This document shows positions 44,715 to 54,132 of a stretch of DNA of 64,000 nucleotides, in pieces. This DNA is from Maricaulis maris MCS10 (GTDB lineage: Bacteria > Pseudomonadota > Alphaproteobacteria > Caulobacterales > Maricaulaceae). Within the stretch, counting starts at the first letter, position 1. The number at the start of each line of letters is the position of its first letter. The stretch spans positions 496,001 through 560,000 of the forward strand of contig NC_008347.1 in NCBI RefSeq assembly GCF_000014745.1, given 5' to 3'. Both the position numbers and the translations under genes were made by a program. The notes under the pieces are model-generated. The model was not told the origin of the DNA and made no database searches. It saw nothing but the letters and a program-made list of their open reading frames with translations.

Positions 44715-44836
44715 CCATTTTTCCTATCTCACGGCAACTCGCTGCGCTCGTGCCTCCGATGGGGGAGCCTGACCGGCCGACGCGCGGTCGCGCTTGTGAA
44801 CCCGTTGGGTTCGAATTGGCGCTTCCAAGGCGCGCC
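44715..44836 (+). repeat. 122-nt direct repeat, copy 2
   Basis: Same length as copy 1 and offset by 242 nt. It also ends with a tRNA-like tail: GGTTCGAAT at 44808-44816 and GCGCGCCA. A third, partial trace (GGCCTGACCAGCCGAC near 44887-44902) follows. The 44476-45022 stretch has no gene I would support. Confidence 0.85.
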
Positions 44837-45022
44837 ATTAGCCTGAGGGCACTTGAGCTTCTGCGGGTTGGCCACTCTGACGGCTGGCCTGACCAGCCGA
44901 CACGGGTTTGATAATTTATAACGCCTTTTTGCGGCGTGGCGCGTTGTTTCCCGGCACTTGGTTAATGTTCGACGGCTAGGTCGGGGGGCAATAGCCGCCC
45001 GCCCGCTGAAAGGTCGCCCTCT

Positions 45023-46696
45023 ATGCCATTCCGATTGCAGGATCTCTCCCTGAAAGCCCGCCTTTCCCTTCTGGCCGTCGTGTCCGTCGGGTTATTGCTC
45101 GCCTATGTCGTCACCAACGGATTCCTGAGACAGTCCATGAGCGTGATTGAGGATGGCGCGCGACATGCGACCCAGAGCCTGGTGGCCGCCAATACGCTCG
45201 AGAAGGATCTGACGTCGCTATTGCGCGACACTTATCTGATGGCCGCCGAGCCGGCCGCCGACCGTATCGATGGCGCGCTGGGCAATCTCGCTGATTTCGA
45301 AATTTCCCTCGCCGAAGCCGAGGCGCTTGTGACCCATCCGGATTACCAGGGCGCCCTCGCTGAGGTTCGCGCCGACTATGCCGGTCTTCACAGCCTAATC
45401 AGCCAGGCTGCGGGCGAAGTTGCCGCTATGGACCGCCGTGGCGTAAGTGCATTTGTCGAGTCCCTCGCGGCGTTCGACGATCGTATGGATACGGCCATCG
45501 AAACCGTGCGCGATGGTGCGCGGGCGGACCTGGATCAAGCCTGGGCCAGCCTCGATCAGATGGCGGGGATCACCTTCTGGGCCGGTATCGCGGCGGTGCT
45601 GACGGCCATGGCGGGAGTGTTCGTCCTGACCGGTCTGATCGGCGGTACCATCCGGACCTCGGTTGTGACCACGCGCGATATTGTCGGGGCGTTGGCGCAG
45701 GGGCGCCGCGATGTCGAGATCGTCGGCGTTGACCGGACCGACGAGTTTGGCGATCTGGCTCGTGCGACGTCCACCCTCCAGGATGCCCTGCGGGCGGCTG
45801 ACGCCATGCGGGAGCGCGAGCAGGCTGAGTCGGAAGAAAAGGCCCGCCGCCACCAGGCCCGCGAAGAAGCTGTCGGCAAGTTCGAACAGGCTTCCAGCGA
45901 GCTCCTGGCCAGTGTCATGGCGGCATCCGAGCAATTGTCGGCATCGGCCGGGCAGATGCAGGTCACATCCGGCGAGGCGGCAACCCTGTCGAATTCGGCT
46001 CGCGGCGCGGCTTCCAATGCCGCCAACAGCGTGCAGGCGGTGGCCGCAGCGTCCGAGGAACTCGCAGCCTCAATCAGCGAAGTCTCCGCCCAGGTGAACC
46101 GCACCAGCGAGCTGTCGCAGCAGGCCGGCTCCGAGACCGGCACCAGCGCCGAAGTCATCGGTGATCTGGCCGCCTCGGCAGAGGCGATCGGTGCAATCGT
46201 GGATCTGATTGATACCATCGCATCGCAGACCAATTTGCTGGCACTCAACGCCACCATTGAAGCGGCCCGTGCCGGTGAGGCCGGCAAGGGATTCGCGGTT
46301 GTCGCCTCCGAGGTGAAGGCTCTGGCAGAGCAGACCAGTTCGGCAACGCAGCAGATCGCCGACAAGATCAACGGGATCCAGTCCTCAGCCGAAGCCTGCA
46401 CGGCCTCGTCGGCCAAGGCGCTCGAAGCGGTCGCCCAGCTCGGCGAATTGGCGGTTGCCTCTGCTTCAGCCATTGAGCAGCAGCGGGTCGCGACCAGCGA
46501 AATCGCCCAGTCCGCGCAGCGGGCCCAGGACGGGACCACTCGGGCAGCCACTGATGTGGACCAGGTCGCGGAATTCACAAGGCAGACCGATGAAGTGTCC
46601 CGGTCCGTCCTTGAGGCATCAGCCGAGATGGCCAGTCGCCACGAGGCCTGGAAAGCCGAGTTCGATGATTTTCTCACAGCCATTCGCGCGGCTTGA
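45023..46696 (+). CDS. Methyl-accepting chemotaxis protein
   Basis: A 557-aa transducer. It has a first membrane helix (about 11-30), a periplasmic four-helix-type sensor (30-185), a second helix (about 188-210), HAMP (210-265) and a long coiled-coil signalling domain with the hairpin tip [20 protein letters not shown] and [19 protein letters not shown] (about 395-435). No typical pentapeptide for CheR is seen at the end ([10 protein letters not shown]). The ligand is unknown. The ATG at 45023 follows GAAAGG. Confidence 0.92.
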   Translation: MPFRLQDLSLKARLSLLAVVSVGLLLAYVVTNGFLRQSMSVIEDGARHATQSLVAANTLEKDLTSLLRDTYLMAAEPAADRIDGALGNLADFEISLAEAEALVTHPDYQGALAEVRADYAGLHSLISQAAGEVAAMDRRGVSAFVESLAAFDDRMDTAIETVRDGARADLDQAWASLDQMAGITFWAGIAAVLTAMAGVFVLTGLIGGTIRTSVVTTRDIVGALAQGRRDVEIVGVDRTDEFGDLARATSTLQDALRAADAMREREQAESEEKARRHQAREEAVGKFEQASSELLASVMAASEQLSASAGQMQVTSGEAATLSNSARGAASNAANSVQAVAAASEELAASISEVSAQVNRTSELSQQAGSETGTSAEVIGDLAASAEAIGAIVDLIDTIASQTNLLALNATIEAARAGEAGKGFAVVASEVKALAEQTSSATQQIADKINGIQSSAEACTASSAKALEAVAQLGELAVASASAIEQQRVATSEIAQSAQRAQDGTTRAATDVDQVAEFTRQTDEVSRSVLEASAEMASRHEAWKAEFDDFLTAIRAA

Positions 46697-46710
46697 AACA
46701 GGAGTTCCCC

Positions 46711-47931
46711 ATGACACGCATTTCTCACGCACTGACACTGGGTCTGCTGGCGCCGGCGGTCTTCCTGCCCTCGGCCCTGGCGGATGATCATCACGGCACG
46801 GTGCTGCTGGATGTTCGCGGCCGCTACGAGACGGTGGAACAGGCCGGCAAGCTGGATGCCGAAGCGTCAACGCTGCGCACGCGTCTTGGCTAGCGTTCAC
46901 CGACGACGAACGGATTCACGTTCCTGATCGAGGGCGAGGCTGTGATCGCGCTCGGTTCAGGCGGCTATAATTCCGGGCTGAATGGCAATACGGCGTTCGC
47001 GACCATCAAGGATGATGATGTGACCGAGCTGAACCGTCTCCAGCTCAGCTATGCGGCGGGTGACCATGTCGACATCACGGTTGGCCGGCAGCTCCTGTCC
47101 TTCAACGGCAACCGCTTCATCGGTTCGCCGTCCTGGCGTCAGGACCGGAACTCCCACGACGCCGTCCGCGTCGATTATGAACGCGGCGAGTGGCAGGCAA
47201 GCTATGTCTATCATGATCGGGTCCTGCGCGGTCCGGGCGATGATTTTGACTGGGACAGCGACAGCCATCTCCTGAATATCGGGTTTGACGTCAGCGAGGC
47301 GGTCAAGGTGGAGGGTTTTGCGTATTTCATCGACCTGACCGATACGGCGGCGCCGCAGGACCGTTCGAACATGAGTTGGGGCGGGCGCCTGACGGGCGCG
47401 ACGGCGCTGGGCGATGCCCGGATCGGCTATTCGGCGATGCTGGCGCGTCAATCGGACTATGGGTCCTCGACGGCTGATTACGAGCTTGGTTTCGCGAGTT
47501 TCGATCTTCGCGTCAGTGGGTCCGGTGCGACCCTGATGATCGGCTATGACAATCTTGAAGGTGACGGGACCAACACGATCGCGACGCCGTTGGGGTCCGG
47601 GCACAGTTTTCATGGCTGGGCCGACGCCTTCAGTGGCGGCGGCGCGCAATCGACGGTGGACGGGTTGGAAGATATCCGTTTCGGCGCCAGCTACGCAGCC
47701 GAATTCGACGGGTCACTCATCGCAGGCTGGGAAATCGGTGCGCTGCATCGTGACTTTTCCGCCCAACGCACCGGCGATGGCCTGGGCAGTGAATGGGATG
47801 CCTGGCTGAATCTCGACCTTGCCGGAAATGTCGGGCTTTCATTCCAGTATGCGGATTTTGACGGATCCGGCAGTCCGCTGTCGCCGGCCGATCGCCGCAA
47901 GCAATGGGTTGTGCTGACCTATAGCCGTTGA
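46711..47931 (+). pseudogene. Porin-like/alginate-export-type outer-membrane gene broken by a TAG
   Basis: The reading frame from ATG 46711 (AGGAG upstream) encodes a signal peptide (FLPSALADDH) and the first beta strands, then meets TAG at 46891-46893 (after STLRTRLG). The same frame continues to a natural stop at 47931 with typical barrel strands (for example DHVDITVGRQLLSFNGNRFIG) and a C-terminal LTYSR. Homologous strands usually read RTRLGY or RTRLGW, and TAG is one base from TAC/TAT or TGG. No frameshift is visible. It follows the chemoreceptor by 14 nt. Confidence 0.78.
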
Positions 47932-47950
47932 TCGCTGCTATCAGGCACCA

Positions 47951-47993
47951 ATACGGGGGCGGGCCGGGCGATATCGCCTGGCCCGTCCCGTAT
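47951..47993. terminator. Terminator-like hairpin between convergent genes
   Basis: ATACGGG...CGGGCC pairs with GGCCCG...CCCGTAT, an interrupted stem of about 13 bp after the broken porin gene and before the 48011 gene. There is no long T-run. Confidence 0.55.
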
Positions 47994-48010
47994 TGATCGG
48001 TCTGTCTCGG

Positions 48011-48517
48011 TCAGGCGGCCGGCGCGGCTTCGCGTTGAAGGCGGCCAATCACGGCGTCGATGATCTTCCACTCGCTGTCCGCGTCATCGCTGGCGTAGAG
48101 ATGGCCGTCGATCAGTGCAGCAGAGGTGGTGTCGGACGGGGTATCGGTGCCGGCAAGGGTCGCGATTACGGACGCGCTACCGGTCAGGGCGATTACCGGT
48201 TTTCCCTTTTCGGAAAAGAGCTTGGCCAGGGCCGTGGCGCTCTCTTTCTGGGTCGCGGCGTCCTCGAGCAGGATCAGCGCGTCATAGCGCGCCTCGTCGA
48301 TATCGGCCACGGTCTCCGCGACCGCGAAATTGATCTCCGTACCACCATTCTTGCCGCGCAGCAGCGCCTGTTGTCCGGAGACAAGGACGGCGCGCCGGTT
48401 GTGGCGGGCGAGTGCGTCATTGGCGGTCTGCAATTGCTGGACATTGACGGACTCGGCGACGAATGCGGCGACGCGGCTCGGACGGGGACCATGTTTCATC
48501 AAGCGGTTTTTCTCCAT
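48011..48517 (-). CDS. DJ-1/PfpI-like protein lacking the nucleophile (tentative)
   Basis: A 168-aa soluble protein. KNGGTEINFAVAETVADIDE and YDALILLEDAA resemble the middle strands of DJ-1/PfpI (compare the family's DYDALVLPGG), and a Rossmann-like end follows. At the position of the nucleophilic elbow (usually ...CHG) it has ALTGSASV with no Cys, so an ancestral catalytic role seems lost. Assignment is by pattern only. ATG 48517 is chosen; ATG 48499 is possible. Confidence 0.5.
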   Translation of the reverse strand: MEKNRLMKHGPRPSRVAAFVAESVNVQQLQTANDALARHNRRAVLVSGQQALLRGKNGGTEINFAVAETVADIDEARYDALILLEDAATQKESATALAKLFSEKGKPVIALTGSASVIATLAGTDTPSDTTSAALIDGHLYASDDADSEWKIIDAVIGRLQREAAPAA

Positions 48518-48816
48518 TTAGCGGGCGCAGTTCATCCGGCGCCTAAGAATTAGGAGGTAGAGGAATAGTGATCACGGGCGATATATCAAGGTCGCCATGT
48601 GTTATTAAAATATATATTCAGTGCAAATCGTGCGATTTCGTCCGGCCGCCAGTCTGGTAATCTATTTGATTAGATTGAAATCATCTTGTTTTGAGCTTTT
48701 CCGATATGATTTCTGTCAGCATACATATATTTATGCTGGAACAGATAGAGTATTTTGTGTGATCAACTTGGGCGCGGCAGTACCGCTATTCCTGCAGCGG
48801 ACAGGCTGCACCACGC
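48518..48816. other. Low-GC intergenic stretch with two hairpins
   Basis: About 300 nt, much richer in A/T than its neighbours (for example TTATTAAAATATATATTC). No gene is supported. It contains inverted repeats AATCTA/TAGATT (48659-48676) and CAGCATA/TATGCTG (48717-48738). Confidence 0.6.
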
Positions 48817-50136
48817 TCAGTCACGCCAGCTGGCGTCCTCGAACTCCGCCTCTGGCGCCTCGGACCATTCCTGGTCCTCCTCGGCACGTTCCGTCATCTC
48901 GACGACCGAAACGGAAGTGGTGGCCGTAGGCTCAAAGTCAGACTTGTCCTCGTCGCGAACAGGCGCCGTTCCGGTGCGTCGGACCAGCATCAACCCGGTC
49001 AGGCTGAACAGGGTGACCGCGGCAAACAGGAACAGTCCGGACGGTCCGATAAAGCTCATCACGGTACTGGCAGCGAGCGGTCCGATCATCGAGCCCAGCG
49101 CCCACACCATCAGGATGCCGGACATCATGCTGGTCGCCTGGCCTTCCGGAGCCCGATCGGCGGCATGGGCAACCGCGACTCCGTAATAGGACAAGGCACC
49201 AGCGCCCCAGATGGCGGCGATGGTGAAAATTGCCATGCGCGGCAGCATGCCGCTGAACAGGGCCATGACCAGCGCGGCTGCGCCGGCCACCAGGGCCAGG
49301 CCTGCGATCACCATCCGACGGTCCATGCGGTCCGACAGCATGCCGGCCGGCCAGGTGGCGAGGACCGATCCGCCGATCATGGCAGCGTTGAACCAGGCGG
49401 CGGTCTGGGTGACGCTGCCGACGGCGAAGTCCTGGATGAAAACGGCATACAGCTGCAATACCGCACCGGACACCATGCCCGAGACCAGTGCGGCGATAAT
49501 GGCTGACGGGGCAATTTTCCAGATTCTCAACGGGCTGAAGGGCTTGGCTGTCGGCGCTGCCGGTTCGGCCCGTCGGGTGGCGCAGACCGGAATGAGGCTG
49601 GCGGTCAGCAGGGCGGCGACGATCAGGAAGCCCGTCGCCGTGCCGGCAGGCGCACCGGCCACCAGGAAGGGGCCGGCCATGAAGCCAAGCTTGGATGTCA
49701 CCAGGTAGAAGCCGAGAATGGCGCCGCGGCTCTGGCTGGGTGCGGCATCGGCAATCCAGCTTTCCCCGGAGGCCAGAAAACCGGCCACGGATAAGCCGAT
49801 GATGAACTGGACCAGCATCCACCAGGCCATCGCCCCGCTGACATAGAGCGCCGCTGCGCCCAGCGAGGCGGCTGCCGCAAAACCGGCAATGGCCCGGATA
49901 TGGCCGATCTGCATGATCTCGCGTGGCGCCAGCCGGGCTCCCAGCATGAAGCCGAGTGCGTAGGAAGAGACGATTGCACCAATCTTCAGCGGCGCCGCGC
50001 CCTGTGACACCAGGGTCAGCGGTCCGACCACTGACAGCGCACCTGTCGCCATCTGCAGGATGGCGAGGGCGATGACGATGGCGGCGACATTGCGATAGCT
50101 GTCGGTTCCGGACCCGGAGTCGGTGGTGCGTATCAT
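48817..50136 (-). CDS. MFS transporter (YcaD/UMF-like)
   Basis: A 439-aa inner-membrane carrier with 12 predicted helices in two halves. GESWIADAAPSQSRGAILGF and YGVAVAHAADRAPEGQATSM are typical of the YcaD-like branch. The last ~45 residues form an acidic soluble tail (DEDKSDFEPTATTS... EEDQEWSEAPEAE). The substrate is unknown. It ends in the low-GC gap and starts 78 nt from the end of the Lrp gene. Confidence 0.86.
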   Translation of the reverse strand: MIRTTDSGSGTDSYRNVAAIVIALAILQMATGALSVVGPLTLVSQGAAPLKIGAIVSSYALGFMLGARLAPREIMQIGHIRAIAGFAAAASLGAAALYVSGAMAWWMLVQFIIGLSVAGFLASGESWIADAAPSQSRGAILGFYLVTSKLGFMAGPFLVAGAPAGTATGFLIVAALLTASLIPVCATRRAEPAAPTAKPFSPLRIWKIAPSAIIAALVSGMVSGAVLQLYAVFIQDFAVGSVTQTAAWFNAAMIGGSVLATWPAGMLSDRMDRRMVIAGLALVAGAAALVMALFSGMLPRMAIFTIAAIWGAGALSYYGVAVAHAADRAPEGQATSMMSGILMVWALGSMIGPLAASTVMSFIGPSGLFLFAAVTLFSLTGLMLVRRTGTAPVRDEDKSDFEPTATTSVSVVEMTERAEEDQEWSEAPEAEFEDASWRD

Positions 50137-50214
50137 GTTATCTCGTCGGCATGAGGCGGAAGGGTGCTGGCGACAGCTTCAGGCAGACCCGCCAGCCATG
50201 CAAGGCTTGTCACA

Positions 50215-50670
50215 TCAAACCGGCAATTCCGTGGTGTTCTTGATGGCTTCCATGGCAAAACTGGCGCTGACATCAGACAGCGGCGCGATGGCGATCAGCT
50301 TCTTGTAAGCTTCGTCATAGGCGCGGACATCGGGCAGGCACAGCTTGATGAGATAGTCGATATCGCCGCTGAGGCGGTAGAATTCGACGACTTCGGGCAT
50401 CCGGGCGACGCCTTCGGCAAAACGCTTCAGCCAGTCGGCGTCATGATGGCTTGTGCGCACGGTGACGAAGAGTGTGGCCTGCAGATCCAGCGCTTCCGGG
50501 TCGAGCAGGGCGACATGTTTGCGGATGATGCCGGCTTCCGCCAGACGCTTCAGGCGGCGGGCGGTCGGAGTGGCGCTGAGGCCGATCAGGTCGGCGAGTT
50601 CCTGCACTGTCCGGTCGGAGTCCTTCTGGACGGCGCGCAACAGGCGTCGGTCATGTTCGTCCAAAACCAT
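50215..50670 (-). CDS. Lrp/AsnC-family regulator
   Basis: A 151-aa transcription factor with an N-terminal HTH (about 5-60, LDEHDRRLLRAVQKDSDRTV and LSATPTARRLKRL) and a RAM ligand-binding domain (about 65-140, with GDIDYLIKLCLPDVRAYDE). Its start faces the aminotransferase gene across about 116 nt. That arrangement is typical of a regulator and its divergent target, which is inference. Confidence 0.9.
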   Translation of the reverse strand: MVLDEHDRRLLRAVQKDSDRTVQELADLIGLSATPTARRLKRLAEAGIIRKHVALLDPEALDLQATLFVTVRTSHHDADWLKRFAEGVARMPEVVEFYRLSGDIDYLIKLCLPDVRAYDEAYKKLIAIAPLSDVSASFAMEAIKNTTELPV

Positions 50671-50786
50671 TTTTCTCGGCCCCCTTGGGTGAAATCACTA
50701 CGCTTTGGCCATATCACAGCCGAGGTTTGGTGGAAATCGCTCCTGCAAAGATGGTTTCATGTCGCAGCGTCGTATCGAGGTTGCCC

Positions 50787-52442
50787 ATGTCCGTGATGTC
50801 CACCCTGCCGGATCCCGTGTCCACCGTGAGAGACGGTTTGATCGGTGCTGACCGGATGCTGGCGACACCGTTCGGGACAAAGCCGTTTCTTTATGCCGAC
50901 TATACGGCTTCAGGTCGGGCCTTGCGGCAGATCGAGCGCCAGGTCGAAGCGCTGATGCTGGACTATGCCAACCCGCACAGTGAAGACAGCGCCACGGGCC
51001 GGGCCAGTAATCGCTGGATGAAAGATGCCGAGGCGGTTATCCGCAAGGCGGTCAATGCGGGCCCCGATGACTGCCTGTTGGCCTGCGCGGCGGGGGCCAC
51101 CGGCGCCATTCACAAACTCCAGGAGATCCTCGGACTCGCAGTTGCTCCGGCCAGCCGGGACGCCTTGGGCGTCGAGCCGGGGCCGGCGGTCAGGACGGTC
51201 GTGTTTGTCGGCCCGTATGAGCATCACTCGAACGAGTTGAGCTGGCGCGACAGTCTCGCTGAAGTCGTTTCCATCCCGCTTGATTCGATAGGCGGGATCG
51301 ATCTGCCGGCGCTGGACGCCGCCCTGTCCAATCCGCGCTTTGATGGCTGGCGCAAGATCGGTGCCTTCTCGGCGGCTTCGAACGTGACCGGTGTGCGCAC
51401 GGATATCGCCAGCCTGGCGCATTGCCTGCACGCGCACGGCGCCATCCTGTGCCTCGATTGCGCCGCCAGCGCGCCCTATCAGCGCATCGACATGCACCCC
51501 GGTCATGACCCGGACGGCGCGATCGACGCGGTCTATTTTTCTCCGCACAAGTTTCTCGGCGGACCGGGTGCCTGTGGCATTCTGGTGTTCAATGCGAGAC
51601 TTTATCGTCGTGACCTGGCACCGACGCAGAGCGCCGGAGGCACCGTGCGCTATGTGTGGCAGGACGGGCATGACTTTCTCGAAGGGATTGAAGCGCGGGA
51701 GCGGGCGGGTACGCCCGGCTTGCCGCAGCTGGTGCGTGCGGCGCTGGCGATGCAGCTGCAGAGTGAAATCGGTCCCGATGTCATCGCCGAACGCGAACAC
51801 AGTGCGCTTGAGCGGGCCTTTCAGCGCTGGTGCCAGCATCCCCGGATCGACGTGCTGGGCCCGCACTCGCCGGCGCGGCGTCTGGGTATCGTGTCCTTCA
51901 ACCTGCGCAAGGTCGATGGCGACCCGGTCGAGCCGCGATTGGTCACGCTGCTCTTGAATGACTTGTTCGGGATCCAGTCCCGGGCGGGGTGCTCGTGTGC
52001 CGGACCCTATGGCCATCATCTGCTCGGCATCGACGACGACACCACACAATCGATTCGCGCGCGGATCCTGGAGGGTGATGTCGGTGCCCGTCCGGGCTGG
52101 TGCCGGGTCAGTCTGCACTGGGTCATGTCGGACGAGGAGATCGGCTATCTTATCGACGCGGTCTGTTTCCTGGCGGATCATGCCGAGCTATTCGCCGGTT
52201 TTTATGACCGTGACGCGCGGACGGGCGCCTGGCGGTGGGCGGGTGATCCGGTTGAGAGCGAGGCTCCCTGGCCGAGGCGCTTGCTTGGATCTGTGCTGGC
52301 AGACGCGGATATGCCCGTGAGCCGTTGTGACGGCCATGATGCCGACCGTTACGAGACTTCATTCCGCGCGGCGAGGGATCTCGTTCACGTGTTTCGGGAT
52401 TCGGATCTGCATCCCCGCGACGTGCAGATGCTGGAGAGTTGA
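50787..52442 (+). CDS. Class V aminotransferase (cysteine-desulfurase-like) with extended C terminus
   Basis: A 551-aa PLP enzyme of the CsdA/SufS/NifS fold. Visible are the PLP-binding Lys in YFSPHKFLGGPG (Lys near 255), Asp near 224 (LCLDCAAS), the His in EHHSNE (about 147) and RAGCSCAGPYG (about 399-409), reminiscent of the active-site Cys loop. It is about 130 residues longer than usual. The final 100 residues (from HWVMSDEEIGYL) are unfamiliar. GAGG precedes ATG 50787. It is divergent from the Lrp gene, and desulfurase or selenocysteine-lyase activity is only possible. Confidence 0.8.
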   Translation: MSVMSTLPDPVSTVRDGLIGADRMLATPFGTKPFLYADYTASGRALRQIERQVEALMLDYANPHSEDSATGRASNRWMKDAEAVIRKAVNAGPDDCLLACAAGATGAIHKLQEILGLAVAPASRDALGVEPGPAVRTVVFVGPYEHHSNELSWRDSLAEVVSIPLDSIGGIDLPALDAALSNPRFDGWRKIGAFSAASNVTGVRTDIASLAHCLHAHGAILCLDCAASAPYQRIDMHPGHDPDGAIDAVYFSPHKFLGGPGACGILVFNARLYRRDLAPTQSAGGTVRYVWQDGHDFLEGIEARERAGTPGLPQLVRAALAMQLQSEIGPDVIAEREHSALERAFQRWCQHPRIDVLGPHSPARRLGIVSFNLRKVDGDPVEPRLVTLLLNDLFGIQSRAGCSCAGPYGHHLLGIDDDTTQSIRARILEGDVGARPGWCRVSLHWVMSDEEIGYLIDAVCFLADHAELFAGFYDRDARTGAWRWAGDPVESEAPWPRRLLGSVLADADMPVSRCDGHDADRYETSFRAARDLVHVFRDSDLHPRDVQMLES

Positions 52443-52452
52443 GCCGGCTGAC

Positions 52453-53052
52453 TCAGGCAGGGCGCCGGTAGGTCAGGACGCCGCATTCAGCGAGTATTCG
52501 GTCGATCGTCTCGCGCTCGCCAGGGCCGGGCACGGTCCGGCGCGGATAGAGCGGGGAGGGGCTGTCCCGATCGTCGACCCAGGGGGCGTCCCAGAGCTCG
52601 GTCGTTCTCACGAAGTCCCGCGCTCGTGCCTCCCCGCCTGTTTCCAGACAGCCAGACAGGCAGGTATCGACATAGGTCTGCGGGATGGGGTGGGCCTCAT
52701 CGGCTCGCACCTGCTCGCGATTGACGACAATCCAGTACCGGCCGTCGGGCAGGGCAGAGTGGTCCGCACCATCGGGGTGAACCCGGGCCGGGTCCACTTC
52801 GGTGAAGGCATAGCCGCGTTCGCGGTGCCGCAATTCCGGCGTGATCTCGGTCGGTACGAGCGCCGCGTGCAGGAGATGACCTGTTGCGTGCCGCACGCCC
52901 GCATAAGTGGCCGCCTCGTCACCATAGCGGACGGTCCAGCCGCGGCGCCATCCGGTTGCAATGACCGGGCGGACGTCCGTCTCAATGCCCGAATAGGTCC
53001 GCCGGCTATAGTCACTGAGCAGGCTGCCATAGCCGATCATGTAGTCTTTCAC
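52453..53052 (-). CDS. Gamma-glutamylcyclotransferase-like protein (GGCT/AIG2 fold)
   Basis: A 199-aa cytosolic protein with the GGCT entry YMIGYGSLLSDYSRR (about 4-18), a core with TYAGVRHATGHLLHAAL, the acid in RERGYAFTEVDP (about 77-88) and a C-terminal extension. The substrate could be a gamma-glutamyl compound, but the family includes non-enzymatic members. It converges on the aminotransferase gene and is close to a terminator upstream. Confidence 0.7.
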   Translation of the reverse strand: MKDYMIGYGSLLSDYSRRTYSGIETDVRPVIATGWRRGWTVRYGDEAATYAGVRHATGHLLHAALVPTEITPELRHRERGYAFTEVDPARVHPDGADHSALPDGRYWIVVNREQVRADEAHPIPQTYVDTCLSGCLETGGEARARDFVRTTELWDAPWVDDRDSPSPLYPRRTVPGPGERETIDRILAECGVLTYRRPA

Positions 53053-53083
53053 CTGGCACGCTCCCGGGCCGTGGCATGAAAAA

Positions 53084-53109
53084 GGCGGCGCGGATATTTC
53101 CGCGCCGCC
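53084..53109 (-). terminator. Intrinsic terminator of the repeat-rich secreted protein gene
   Basis: Perfect 10-bp G/C stem GGCGGCGCGG / CCGCGCCGCC, followed on the minus strand by TTTTT. It is 36 nt after the stop at 53146. Confidence 0.88.
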
Positions 53110-53145
53110 TCATTCTGGAGGGCTGGGACGATGTGTCCAGCCTGA

Positions 53146-54132
53146 CTACTGGCGATAACGCCGGGTCGAACGCGACGATGACGAAGACGAGCCGCTGTAG
53201 GACGCCTGGGCGACCGGGACTTCTTCGGAATAGGCGTTGTTGTCGACCGGCATTTCGGTGCCGTACAGATAGGTATTACCCTGGCTGGACGGAGCCGTCT
53301 GACGGGACGCGACCGGCGGGATTTCCGAGCTCATCGGCGGGTTGTGACCCGGCAGATTGATCTCTTCGCAATCCACCAGGCGCCATTCCCAACGCTCTTC
53401 CGAACGCAGTGAGTAGCGGGTGATGGTCTGTGTTTCGACCGGGACGACATGGCTGTCGACCGTGGCGTGCTGATCGAGGACCTGGATGCGATAGGTGTCG
53501 CGTTCCTCGGCGATCGGGATTTCCTCGATACGGGCTTCCTGCACGAGGACGTCGCGGGTGATCTGGGCGTATTCAGCCGGGTGGTTGATCTCGCGGATGC
53601 TGGCAGGCTGGACCACGATATTGCGGGTCACGGTCTGGTATTCGCCGGCTTCTTCCACGAGGCACCAGACTTCACCGGTCTCGCTGTCGAAGCGGGTCAT
53701 CGACGCACCCGGCACATAGCCGCGGCGCCAAACCATGCGCGGCTCGCGCACGAGGATGGTTTCGGTGACAGTGTCGTGCGTGGCCGGAACGACCTCATAC
53801 TCGACGAAGGCCGGGCTGACCTGCACGGTTTCGGTGCGGGTCTCGTAGACCGGCTCGTGCACGATGTAGCGCATGCCGGCTTCGCGCGAAATGTATTCGC
53901 GATACTCGTCGCGCAGGCTCGGCGGCGCCACATTGTAGCGCTCATAGGAGTCCTGGGTCGTGACCTGCTCGGAATAGGTGTCGTATTCCGGGGCAATCCG
54001 GACACGGGCATAACACTCGCCGGTTGCGGCGGTGGTCGGCGGATCCGGCGGGAACCACTCGGTGTCACCGGCAAATGCGGTCGAGGCCGTGAGCAGTGCG
54101 ACAGCCGAGGCGCACAGGAGTTGTTGTTTCAT
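53146..54132 (-). CDS. Exported repeat-rich protein, unknown function
   Basis: A 328-aa secreted protein (signal to TASTAFAGD). After GECYARV it consists of several degenerate units of about 27 residues with the pattern P-x-x-Y-x-T-[VI]-T-x-x-[IV]-[LV]-V-x-x-A (for example EYQTVTRNIVVQPASIRE, then EYAQITRDVLVQEARIEE), and ends in a Ser-rich basic tail. No transmembrane helix follows the signal. Similar GECYARV-type repeats occur in alphaproteobacterial cell-surface or envelope proteins; the function here is unknown. It is a single gene with its own terminator. Confidence 0.78.
   Translation of the reverse strand: MKQQLLCASAVALLTASTAFAGDTEWFPPDPPTTAATGECYARVRIAPEYDTYSEQVTTQDSYERYNVAPPSLRDEYREYISREAGMRYIVHEPVYETRTETVQVSPAFVEYEVVPATHDTVTETILVREPRMVWRRGYVPGASMTRFDSETGEVWCLVEEAGEYQTVTRNIVVQPASIREINHPAEYAQITRDVLVQEARIEEIPIAEERDTYRIQVLDQHATVDSHVVPVETQTITRYSLRSEERWEWRLVDCEEINLPGHNPPMSSEIPPVASRQTAPSSQGNTYLYGTEMPVDNNAYSEEVPVAQASYSGSSSSSSRSTRRYRQ

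Noticed and set aside
48621-48929. 102-codon ORF in the low-GC gap
   Set aside because: It extends into the MFS gene antisense and the protein composition is not gene-like.
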